Shown: positions 47,032 through 58,076 of the stretch, piece after piece
How the letters are laid out: every line of letters begins with the position of its first letter
Numbering within the stretch: the first letter of the stretch is position 1
Assembly: GCF_025698545.1 (NCBI RefSeq)
Contig: NC_068566.1
Coordinates: 6,989,362-7,053,361 of the forward strand
Reading direction: 5' to 3'
DNA length: 64,000 nucleotides
From: Gossypium raimondii
Taxonomy: Eukaryota; Streptophyta; Magnoliopsida; Malvales; Malvaceae
Program-made: the position numbers and the translations under genes
The notes under the pieces: model-generated
What the model saw: only the letters and a program-made list of their open reading frames with translations
The model's database searches: none
Told to the model about the DNA's origin: nothing

Positions 47032-48470
47032 TGTAACAGCCTATTTTCTAGTGGTGTCAAAAAATGTGGTTTCGAGACCACAGTTCTTACGTGATAGTCC
47101 ATAAATATTAATTTAATAGTTATAAATTCATTAATGTCATATTAAATTTTTGTTGGGAAATTTTATCGTTTAGTTAGTTAATTATTTAAAAAGGACTAAA
47201 CCGTAAAAAAGTGCAAAAATTAAGAGATATTAGTGATTTGGTTTAAATTGTCTTTATGGAATGATTGAATGGTTCTAAATGGCAATTAATCCATTTTAGT
47301 TTTAGTGGACGGTAATAGTTTAATAAACTAAGATTTTCTTAAGAAATTATTATTAAAAAAGTAATGTTAAAGTAATGAAATATATTAGATAAAACAAAAG
47401 AAAAGTGGAATTGGTCATTGTCTTCTTCTTTCTTTATTTTGCCGAAACACCATTTTTGGAAGACTTAGGAGCTTCGGTTTGTGCTATTCTTGGATGCATA
47501 TGTAAGTGTATTTTAGTTTATTTTTTCATGATTTGTATGTTTTTGAGTTAGTTGAAATGGTATTTATCTAGTATAGGGACTAATTTATGAAATTGATTAA
47601 GTTTAGAAAAATGTCCATTGATGTTATTGAAGTTTATTGATATCTATGTTTTTGGTTGAAGTTAAATGATGAATTTTAGCTATTTTGTAAAGTAAATTAG
47701 AGTGATTTTTAAGATTAGGGATAAAATAAATAGAATGTTAAAATTATTAGGCTTTTTTGAGAAATTTTAGCATGAGTAGGGGATCGTTTGGAGTGGTTAA
47801 AATTCGGTTCTATGGGAAAAAAAGGGGTTAATTTTAGAAATAATCATGTTTTGGTCTTTGGGGACCAAATTGTGTAAAATGTAAAGCTTGGGGCTAATGT
47901 GTAAATATTGTAAATAAGAAATTAAATGTATTAAATTGAATAGAATGTGAAATTGAGGCTAATAATTGAAATACATTATATTATAGATCAAGATCAAACT
48001 GATAATCGAGGAAAGGGAAAGGTTGTTGATTAGTCATTGAATGTTTGTTGTTTGTACGGTTAAAGTTTAGTATAATTTAATTATTAAAGTGCTTGTGGAT
48101 TAAAAAATATTAATTGACTTGAAATTATTGAATTGTGATAAGTGAATTGATTTGGGAAAGAAATTGTATTAAATGTTGTTAAATGATAAATATGTGAGCC
48201 GATGAACGTAGGATAGGATACAACTGGCATGCCAATAGGTTATATCGCGCGCTGTATGGGATTGGTTGATGTTGAGATGATGATTATGATTTCATTCATG
48301 TTTACTGAATATACTAGAGTTTAGCTTTTGTTGTGAACTATCGTGTTATATTACAGTATTTCAGGGACGGATGTAAAGCCTACGGGTTTGGCACTTGGTG
48401 CCGAGGTGTGTTTCGGAGGGATGTTAGCGTATGGCCTTGGCACTTAGTGCCTAAGTGTGTTCTTAGTTGG

Positions 48471-49695
48471 TGATGGGCATCGAAACCAACAAATATAAAT
48501 TCTTACACTCTAACTTAATTAAATAGTAGTATAGAGTAATAGGGTCGATCCCACAGGGATTGGATTACTAATTTTTCTATTTTCGTGACCAAATTTCTGA
48601 GTCTAGGCAGTTGTCGTGCCTTCAACCTGTGTGTGCAAAACTGTAAAATAAATGAAAGGGGGAATTTAGTTGATAGAGAAAATAAAATAAACAAAAATAT
48701 AATAAAATAAAATAAAAAACATTTTTGAGATTGCAAATAAAATTAAGTGAATTAAATTAAATCGGGGAACTAAATATATTAAAACTTAGCCTCAGCCTCA
48801 GTATCCAAACTTGAACCGATCCTTAAAAAATGGTTTTTCCCTTCCAACCGATAAGTTGGTTATAGCGGTTGAGGACGCCTTAACTGCCAACTTTTTCTCT
48901 TATAGTCAGTTCTGGTACGACTTGCAAATCGACCCTTGTCGAATTTTTAACCATGTAGCTCGTGCCCGTAATTTAAGATTTTACAGCCTTATGATCTAGA
49001 AAGCCTAACTCGAATTAACGACCTCAACCTCGTAGGTCGTTTAAATCTGATCACTATCTCCCTTGACGGAATCCAACTAGCTTTTTCTAATTGGACACAC
49101 CAATTTGTTCGCGAGAATTCGAATACAGCACGGCCGACTCGGCTTCCCAACTGTACACCAAACAACTCCAGCCCAACGCATGCTTTTTGAGTTGAAATCA
49201 AATCAACTTTAAGGGACGAATTTGTACTATCCCATATACTGGAGAGATAGCGAGTACCGAATTGAAAAGTTTTTAGTGTGGGTTCATATCTCACGATTAT
49301 ATTGTCAGAGCAATAACCAAACTAAAGCTAAAACGGACTTAGCTAAGCATGAAGATAATCATGCTAGTTGGTGTATGAAAATGATCTTTAATGGAATTGG
49401 TGGAAGGTGGAAAGGGAGAGGGGCTTAAGAAAAAAATTACTCAAAATGTTGAAATGGAAAAAATGAATAGTAGTATGGAAAAAATGTCCGATCTTTATCC
49501 AGCCAACCACTAAATCTTCAATCCTTCAAGTTGGCCCTCCTTTTTTCTTTTCGTTCCAATTTAGCCCTTTTTTATGATTTTGAATTTCGACACACCAATT
49601 TCATTCCTGATAAGAAAAAATCAAGTTTTGTAGCATCTTATTCGATAATTAGCCAAAAATAAATACATTAAAAACACAAATTTATCTTACTATCA
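48471..49695 (-). mobile_element. Nested solo LTR, TSD GTTGG
   Basis: 1,225 bases starting TGATGGGCATCG and ending CTTACTATCA, with a perfect GTTGG duplication (48466-48470 and 49696-49700). The 'gggtcgatcccacaggga' phrase near its left end is, on the minus strand, typical of the 3' end of Athila/Tat-type LTRs, so it is read as reversed. Confidence 0.9.
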
Positions 49696-50489
49696 GTTGG
49701 TTAGCTCATTTGAGTGATTTGGTATGTTTGGCTGGTTAACCAAGTATCCAAATCCATTACAACGTTCATCGGGTATAGTTAATGCTATGACATATTTGAT
49801 TGAATTGATTCACTCATATACAAGTTTATGATTCACCTGTGATTTGGTTATGAATGGTAAGATTATGATTTATGAGATTTCTATATTATGTATTGATTAA
49901 GTTTATTCGGTAAGTTAATTGTTTAATCCGTGGAACTTACTAAGCTTAAGTAAGCTTACTTGTGTTTCTTTTATTTTTATTGCTTTCTTGTAGATTTGTT
50001 TTTGAGGCTTCAGGCGATTAGATCGACTTCAAGAATCACACTATCCAGAAGTCTACCAATAGTTTTTTTTAATGTTCGTTTTAGGTTATATGACATGTAA
50101 TAGGTGAATTGAATTTATGGTAGTAAGTGTGAAGTTAATAGTTGGATGATGCTTGTCTGTGATGGATTTTGAGCACATGTAAATATGTTTTGATTTGGTA
50201 TATGTGTTAGTTGGAAATTGTTTGGTATTTTAGTATAAGACTTATTGAATGTGTGAATATTTGCATGGTAAATTAAGAATTGAAAAGAGTGGTGTTTTGG
50301 TATGAAATGATAAAGGGGTTTGAGTACTTTAAATATGTAATTATTTTTGTTTTGAAAAACGTTATTTTAGTTTGGATATTGAATTGTGGTGTCAATGAGG
50401 ACACATTGGTTAGTCTTGTAGGTGTTTGAATAGGTGAATTTTGGCATGAATTGAACTTTTGAAGATGATATTTTACCATTTTAGAAACA

Positions 50490-50715
50490 AGTATCGATAC
50501 TTTGGCATTTGGTATCGATATATTGACCATATGAACATTTTTAGAACAAATAGAATGCCAAAATGGTATTGATTTTTATTTGAGTATCGATACGTTTTCA
50601 TAAACTATCGATACCCTAACATAAATATCGATACTATTGTTTTGTAAATAAAATAATATTCAATTTTGGTATCTATTTTCAAAAAGGTATCGTTCAATAT
50701 CGATGCCAACTATGG
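50490..50715. repeat. TATCGATA palindrome cluster
   Basis: Five exact TATCGATA cores (about 50493, 50514, 50585, 50606 and 50626) and two or three degenerate ones lie within 225 bases, near the 3' end of the outer solo LTR. Confidence 0.8.
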
Positions 50716-50944
50716 ATTTTCAATATTTTCATTAAAACTTTAGAAATTTTGTAAACCTATCATATTTTATGCTTGGATTTTACAATTAGGTACTTTTAGA
50801 GTTTTAAGCTTATTATGTTTGATTATTTAGAATATCAATTAACAATAAGTAATTATTGTTTAGTAAATGAATATTGGTTGTGGAATGTTACTGTAGCATC
50901 TATTTACTCTGATCCGATGACCGGGCCGAGTAAGGGGTGTTACA

Positions 50945-51924
50945 AAGATTCCTTTACTTTTCTCAGATTCTTCTTTCTTCTTGACAATAAGCAACATAAC
51001 CTTGGTCCTAATTGTTTCCATCATGGTTAAAATAGGTTTCCTCTTGCTTCCAATATCACCTACTAGTAAACAACATAAAGGATTAGTGAACTGCATGTCA
51101 TTAATGATTAGTAAGTAACATAAAAAAATAGGGGTTTACCTTGTTAAAGCATTTAGAAAGATTATTCACCAACATGTAAGACTACCTCCTAATTGAGAAC
51201 TGGGACCTTGATCAGTGAGTAGGGTTCTTTTCCTTCAACTAATCATAAGCATGCTGATTGGTATTCTTCAGTTTAGCCATGACATCCTCAAAATCCCTTA
51301 GAGTGCTTGCTCTAACAGCTTTCCAAAGAAAATCTTTCAATTCCTTTGTTCAGAAACTAGCTTTCTTGAAATTGGCATGTAGGTGTTTAACACAGTGTCT
51401 TATTTCTGCATTAGGAAACAACATATATATTGATTCTAAAAGTCCCTACAAATAGAACAAAATTAGTTTAATTCCTTTTACATACCATAAACCCTAAATA
51501 GAAACAACATAAAATAAAGTAGACAAATTGAGTTTTACCTTTTGTTTCTCAGACATGAAAGATATCTGGTATGAGCTCACAATTTCCAAGTCTAATGTGA
51601 GCAACTCTAAGAACCAGAGCCATGATGCTTGGTTTTCACTTTCGACTGCAGCATATGCAATAGGACAGATGACATTATTTGCATCTATCCCAATAGCTTC
51701 CAGTAGATATCCACCAAAGTAGCCCTTCAAGAAACATTCATCTAAACCTATTATCCTCCTACAACCAACCCTATAGCCATCTTTGCATGCCTGTAGACAG
51801 ACATACATCCTTTGAAACAACCTGTTATCCAGAAAACAAATTGTTGTTGTTCCCACATTTTGGGTCCTAACCTCCAACAAATACTCATAAATCATCTCAT
51901 ATTGAGCCTTATGAGCTCCTTCAA
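50945..51924 (-). pseudogene. MULE transposase, catalytic-domain segment
   Basis: The frame 51494-51895 begins inside the transposase: EYLLEVRTQNVGTT, then RRIIGLDECFLKGYFGGYLLEAIGIDANN, which holds the first catalytic Asp (GLDECFLKG), then PIAYAAVESENQASWLWFL. The second catalytic position reads SEKQK where the family has SD-(R/K)-Q-K-G, so Asp is replaced by Glu. A 93-base GT/AG intron (51446-51538) is well formed and joins KQK to GLLES. The rest (to 50945) has ARxKPILTM-like text (KRKPILTMMETIRTK). Broken by LTRs at both ends. Confidence 0.9.
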
Positions 51925-53549
51925 TGTAACACCCCTAACCTATATCCGTCGCCGAAATAGGGTTACAGAGCATTACTGAATAAACATAACCTAACTCATT
52001 CATTTCTAAACATTTCAATAAACATAGCACAATATAATTTTATACATGCATATTGCCCCTAATTCAAGCCTTTGAAGCCTTAAAATTACTTTAGAAATGA
52101 TTTGGGACTAAATCGATAACATTTGAAAAATTGAGGAAAAAGTTAGAAAATTTAACTCTGAGGGTCACACTACTGTGTGGCGTGTCAGATGTGACTCACA
52201 ATTTGAGACACACACTGTCTCGGTCAGTACAACTTTTGAAATAGGGCCACAGCCGTGTGTCCCTATTCGTGTCCTCACCCGTGTAACTAACTGACTTGCA
52301 CCTTAATCATTCAACATGTGACACACGACCATGTCACCAAGCCGTGTGTCTCACACGGCCGAGTCACACCCCCGTATCTCTGGTCGTGTGGACCTAAATT
52401 GTACCTTAAACAACAAGTTTACCATTTCAAGCTTACTTGGGCCTTAAGCAATTCAAATACCAAGCATTTAACCTATTCAAAATACGATTAAACATACTCA
52501 AAACTTGCCAAAAACAATCATCCTAAGTGCCTAACCAATGTGCCCTAATTGATACCACATTTTATATCATCAAGATACATCAATCATGCATCATCCAAAT
52601 CAAAGTTTAAAGTATGCCAAAATCACTCAATTTAGCCTAACATAAAGCTACTTAAGACATCAAGCTTTAAGTTTCATACACATATCAAGCCTTTGGTCAA
52701 AACACACACTAACATTTAGTTTCGAATATAAAAATATACTTATAACTTAATTTACATCATACTCACAAAACAACTAAAAACCAAAGACATCATAGGTACA
52801 TGCCATTACAAAATTAAACATAACCACACTTAAGATCGGGATTGTTGTTGAATGCTGAGTTGGCGATCATAAGAGAGTACCTAACCTGCACACGGAAAAC
52901 AAAACCACACGCTGAGTAAACCTCAGTGATATTTCTATAATTCGTACATTTTAAAACATAATATGATACATGAATGCTCAAATTGAATTATATCACCATA
53001 CTACCATCTAAACATACAATTACAAGATATCACCATTTCAATTTCATGAATTTTATCACATTATTTCATGCTATACCCAATTTTCACAAGCATTCACACC
53101 ACTTGCTGTATAAATTGTTTTGCATAGATCAATCAACAATTTACTTATATTATGGCACAAACCAATCCACTTAAGCAAACTTCACTTATTCGAATAACCA
53201 CAAGTATATTTAAAACATTTGAATTTATTTCACAACTTTAATAATTTAACTCAAGAATATATCATGTCTTCTAATGAATAAATGTATATACATAAGTAAA
53301 TATAATATTCTTTAGTAATACCTATAACCACCCTTCTTAGATGATTCATAAAACCTTACTGTATAGTGCAGTTGATACACAACACCCGGTGCCTAGCGGA
53401 TAACTGTGAAAGAGTTTGCCCCCAGTGCTAGTCGGATAAATAGACGAATGTCTGCCTAACACTAGTAAGATAAATTGATGAAGTTGCACCCAGCGCTAGT
53501 CAGATAAATCGACAAAATAATTAGTGAGCCCAGCTCTAGTCAGATAAGT

Positions 53550-53703
53550 TGCTATGTGCTGATTCCACCGGGTACCATTGATTATAAAGGTGGTTGCTAT
53601 GTGCTGACTCCACCAGAAATCATTGAAAATAAAGGTGGTTGCTATGTGCTGATTCCACCGAATATAATTGATTATAAGAGTGGTTCTATGTGCTGATCCA
53701 CCG
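53550..53703. repeat. 45-base tandem repeat in LTR
   Basis: Three and a third units of ttgctatgtgctgattccacc followed by a variable 24-base tail. A looser repeat (ccagcgctagtcagataaat) precedes it from 53380. Confidence 0.85.
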
Positions 53704-53869
53704 TGTAACGGTTATTATTCCGAAGTGATCATCAGGAAATTAGCTAAGTGAAAATACATGTGATCACGTAACGATTAAGTGTAATCGAATAAGACCATGT
53801 GATGAACAATGTGTTCGATATTTAATCGACCCTTTGGTACAATGAAATGAAGTAATGAAATTATGAAAG

Positions 53870-55581
53870 AGTAAATTTAACAACAAAACAGTTTAGGACA
53901 GCAACAGTTGTGTGACTTTGAAAAATCACTAAAAATAGTGGAAATTGAATTAGAAGCTGAATGAGACGTGGAATTAAAGATGAATGAGTCTATTTTCTTA
54001 TATGTTGAGATATTTGAATTTGAGTGAGAAAGGGTCAGAATGATTTTGGAATCCCCTGTTCTAAATTTGGAAAATTTTTAAAAATTGTAAAAAAATAATT
54101 ATGGCCTGAACTTTATATTTTTAGAATCCTGAATGAGTCCATTTTCAAAAGAAACAAACTAGAACATTATCTGAATTTTGTACAATGAGATATTTAATTT
54201 TTAGTGAAGAGGGGTCAGAACTGTCGAATAGTGAAACAAGGGAAACTTTAAAGAATAAATTGTACTTATTGGTTAAGCCAAAAATTTTGAAAATTTTATG
54301 ATAATAATATATGTGAGTCTAGTTTTGGGTAAAATTAACAAATCTTAATTTGGAGCTCTTTAGCTCGAGATATAAATAAATCATTGACTCTGACTCTGAC
54401 AGTCAGCTTGAATTTACATATGGGAAAATAGTGAAAGTATGTATAATGTTGTTTAAGTGTGTTATACACATTAAGGATGAGGAATGGAGAGAAGATGGAG
54501 GAAAAAATTGGGAAATATATGAATGATTTGTGTATAATTGGTAATAGCTCGATTATAATTGATAAACAATGAAATAGAAATGACGCATATATTTGTGCAT
54601 TATTGGTCATGGTTTAAGCTCATGTGGGAAAATAAAGTTTCATAGCGTGTGTGTATGGTATATTTGGTATATGATTTGGAATGAAGTAATGTCATGAATG
54701 GGTATTGAGTTAACACATGTTAGTAAGTTGATACATGAATAAATATTGTGCTCATCCATGCTTATAATGCTTATGTTATATGTTTATTTGGCTGCCATAT
54801 TTGGTATACATGCTTAGGCTTTGGCCAAGTTGTGGCGGGATTATGCCACGTTAAATCTATGAGTTATGCATCGAAATAGTAAGTGCCTAAATGGAAATAT
54901 GCTTGTGATCATGAAAGGGGAGGTAAGGTTTAAATTATGTAATCTCTAGTGAAATGGTTTATCATGTGGTTAGTTCCAAAAAGAATTATGTTTCAATACA
55001 CTAGCTTGCAACTATGGTTGAATGATATGTTTATGTCTTGTGTGATAAGCATAGGAAACGGGTGTGGAAAGGTAATGAAATAATAAGTTTATGCTTGAAG
55101 TGTAAAATGACGAAAAAAGAGGATGATGAGTTGAATTGATGTTGTTATTTAAGCTAAAATGATATTTTCATTGCAAAATTGAGAATTTCATAAATGTCTT
55201 AATGAATGGTATAATCGATAAACATTGAGTTAAATGGTAAATACGTTTTAGTATTGATCTTAATGATATTGAATTGTAAGTGAATTAAAAGGAAATTGCT
55301 AGTGATATGATTTGAATTGTAAGCATGAGAAATTGTGAAATGAATGAAAAGGAAATGAAGCATTGAATTGCATGAGTATGTATCGGGTCTAGTAGGCCCT
55401 ATTTATTATGAATATAATATTTTGAGGATATATAGTGAAGAATTATAAAAGTATGTTAATAATTTGAAAATTTTAATTTAGATGAAATTTTATAACTCGG
55501 TTCAATACGTTTACAAGTGTATGTGTTCTAGTAATGCCTCGTACCATATTCCGATGTCGAATACGAGTAAGGGGTGTTACA
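53870..55581 (+). mobile_element. 5'-truncated LTR nested in opposite orientation
   Basis: It ends with GTAAGGGGTGTTACA at 55581, the standard LTR terminus. The interior (acagcaacagttgtgtgactttg, tgaatgagtctattttctta) matches in sense the complement of 59.7-59.96 kb. The 5' boundary is approximate, about 1 kb of the LTR's 5' part is missing, and no target duplication was found. Confidence 0.65.
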
Positions 55582-56769
55582 CTTTACTTTTTCCACGATT
55601 CTAGTCCGATCGGTTTGTTTCTTGATCAACAACAACAACTAATAGAATAATTTAATTTATTCAAATCCTTAGAACATTCCTACTTAAACAACTACTTTAT
55701 AAATCATAATTTACACATTTGCACTCAACTTTTGTTATAAGCATAACTTAGTCCCTATTACAAACCACTTAATTAGCATTTGTAAATCAAACTCCCTAGC
55801 TAATCAATCTATAATAATTCATATGTAGTCCTACAATCTTGTATTTCATAGTTTAATACCATGCTATTTTTACAATTCAACATTTTAATCTTTGGAACTA
55901 ATACTAGCTAAAATCATTTAACCAAAAAAATGTTTGTTTAATTACCAATATTAGTATCCAACAAATAACACCAAAAATTAGTTTCCTACAATGGCACTCT
56001 TCACAAACTTCACTAATTCTTAAAATTCCAACATTGGTAAGTAAATTCATGATCCTTAGGTTCCAAAAATGTAAAATACAAGTAAAAAGGATCAAAGCAT
56101 ACAAACTAATTTGAGCTTCAAACTAAGCAACCATGGCCGAATATCCTTCTCCCCTTACCCTCACGACATGCAAAGAAATAAAGCTTCCCCATTTTTCTTT
56201 TCTTTCCTTCCACTAAGTTATTTGTTTCCTTTATTTTATTTTATTTTTATTTTCTAACCTCGTACACTAACTTAAATTTTTAATATATATTAAACTTAAA
56301 CATAAATCATTACCGGTCACTTACTACCCATTTATATATATTGGTCTATTTATTATACAAGTCCCTAAAACAATTCCTATATTATAATTTAATATAAATC
56401 ACTACTTTTATCACTTATGCAATTTAGTATTTATACCTAAATTAAACACTAATTTAATGGAATTACTTACCCGAAATTCAATTCGCTCCTGATATAACAC
56501 CGTAAATATTTAATAAAAATATTTACAGGTCCTGTTTACGAAAACGAGGTATCGATACCTCAAATTTCAAAACCACTAACTTTAGAACTGATACACTTGT
56601 ACCTTTTCTAACTTTCCAATTAACCAAAATTATTAGACCAAGCTTCAGTTTAGTACTGTAATACTCTTGTAAATATTAATAAATAATTCTTTTTTTTACT
56701 GACTTTATCATCGAAAAACAGAATTTTAAAACAACTGTTTCTGACACTATCGACTTTCGGGTCGTTACA

Positions 56770-57266
56770 TTCAATTAATTCCAATGCCCTAAGTTTAGGC
56801 CTCCTACATTTGGTTAGTGAGACAAGGAAAAGGAAATCTCTTTTGATATCTTGTTGCAATAATGTCAAATTTATAATGTTGACCTATCTAAGATAAGGTT
56901 ACATTCTTATTTTTATAGACTTTAGAACAAGTATGCTTAGGGTTTGAACCCCTAATTTGCCAAGTTTGGTTAGTAGGGTCATTAGGGTTTAGTTTAGAGG
57001 TCCATATGTACCAAGAACATTTTGAACTGCAGACTGCCTTTAACCTCTTTGGATCATTTTTTGAGAACTTAATAAAATAACTATTCAACCTATCATACTT
57101 CTATCTTTGAACTTAAATAACATTCCAACCTCAAGTTTAGGATTACTCATGTCATTTTCTGGGTTGTACTCAGGCCAATTTTGGCCATCTAAGTCAAATT
57201 CATGTACACTATTTAACCTCCCAAAATCATCACTATCAGACAGTTCCTCTATTTCTATATCATTCA
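56770..57266 (-). pseudogene. MULE transposase, N-terminal segment
   Basis: It starts next to the LTR at 57267 with NDIEIEELSDSDDF and a MuDR N-terminal domain: LEVGMLFKFKDR, a frameshift, FSKNDPKRLKAVCSSKCSWYIW, then KHTCSKVYKNKNVT, the Cys/His DNA-binding fold of plant Mutator transposases. A TAG follows VTLS, then decayed text KRFPF and finally RRPKLRALELIE, which continues in frame at 51924 on removing the LTR. The true start codon is beyond the window-side LTR, so the protein's beginning is unseen. Confidence 0.85.
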
Positions 57267-58076
57267 TGTAATGCCCTGAAATTTCAAGTATTTGATTTGT
57301 TGGATTTAGTCAATAAATAAGTATATGATTCAATGGTTTTGAGCCTTTCAAGACTTTGTGCTAGCTTGTGGGTTTATTTATTTTTGCTTCATACGTGGGT
57401 GGTTCATTTAGTAGAAGTGGGGTCAAGTTGGGATTTTGTTTAGTGGGAGGTGGTTAGAAGTGGGATGTTATTTTGATCCTAATATCCCTCGCCTTTATTC
57501 CATTTTTGTTTCTCATGTTTTTTTTTCCTTCTTTACTGTTGTAGTTATGTTGACTTCTTTTCCCTCAAAATTTCCTTTTTTGATTTTCATTTTGGGATTT
57601 TATCTTGTGCCATGCCAAGACTGCTCATAACCTTTACAATTTAATTCTTATTATGTTATTTTTCTTCAGTGGTGGTTTCATAGTGTAAGGTAAGGTTTAA
57701 GTTCTTGTAACACTCCTAACCTATATCTGTAAGCCATTCTTTGATTCAGTAAGAAATGGTAAGAGACTTATGTGATTGAATTGAAAGATTTATAGATTAT
57801 TATTGATATTGATCTGAAGGAAGTGTGTTTATTGATTATATTGTATTTGACAGGGAAAAATGTATGATTTATTTACAATTTAATTTATTATATTAAGTTC
57901 AGTAAGATCAATGTTTAACCTATTGAACTTACTAAGCTTCATTAAGCTCACTCGTGTTGTTTAATGTTTTTGTAGATTAATGTGTAATCGGGAGATCGGG
58001 TCAACACATCAAGCTACACTATCCAATTTAATCTGGTAGTTTTTGCAATGTAAATTTTGGTTTGTATGGCATGTAT

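Larger units (their letters stand above)
47032..50944 (+). mobile_element. Solo LTR (Ty3/gypsy) inserted in MULE transposase, TSD AATAT/AAGAT
   Basis: It begins TGTAACAGCC and ends GGGGTGTTACA, with no gag or pol inside. Flanks are AATAT (47027-47031) and AAGAT (50945-50949), a target duplication with one change. Removing the insert and one flank copy rejoins the transposase frame. 48471-49695 is a second LTR nested inside; without it the LTR is 2,683 bases. Confidence 0.92.
51925..56769 (-). mobile_element. Solo LTR (Ty3/gypsy) in MULE transposase, TSD TTCAA, itself interrupted
   Basis: On + it begins TGTAACACCCC and ends GGGTCGTTACA, which on the minus strand is the family's normal start (TGTAACGACCC, then gtgtcagaaacag). 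TTCAA repeats exactly at 51920-51924 and 56770-56774. There is no gag or pol. An oppositely oriented LTR fragment ends at 55581 within it; without that fragment the LTR is roughly 3.1 kb. Confidence 0.92.

Noticed and set aside
53550-53703. Evenly spaced repeats resembling a CRISPR array.
   Set aside because: Plant nuclear LTR context, units abut as a plain tandem repeat, and no cas genes are near.
57706-57770. TGTAACACTCCTAACC as the start of another LTR.
   Set aside because: It resembles an LTR terminus, but no matching end or target duplication was found and it lies inside the 57267-61802 LTR; perhaps a small fragment.
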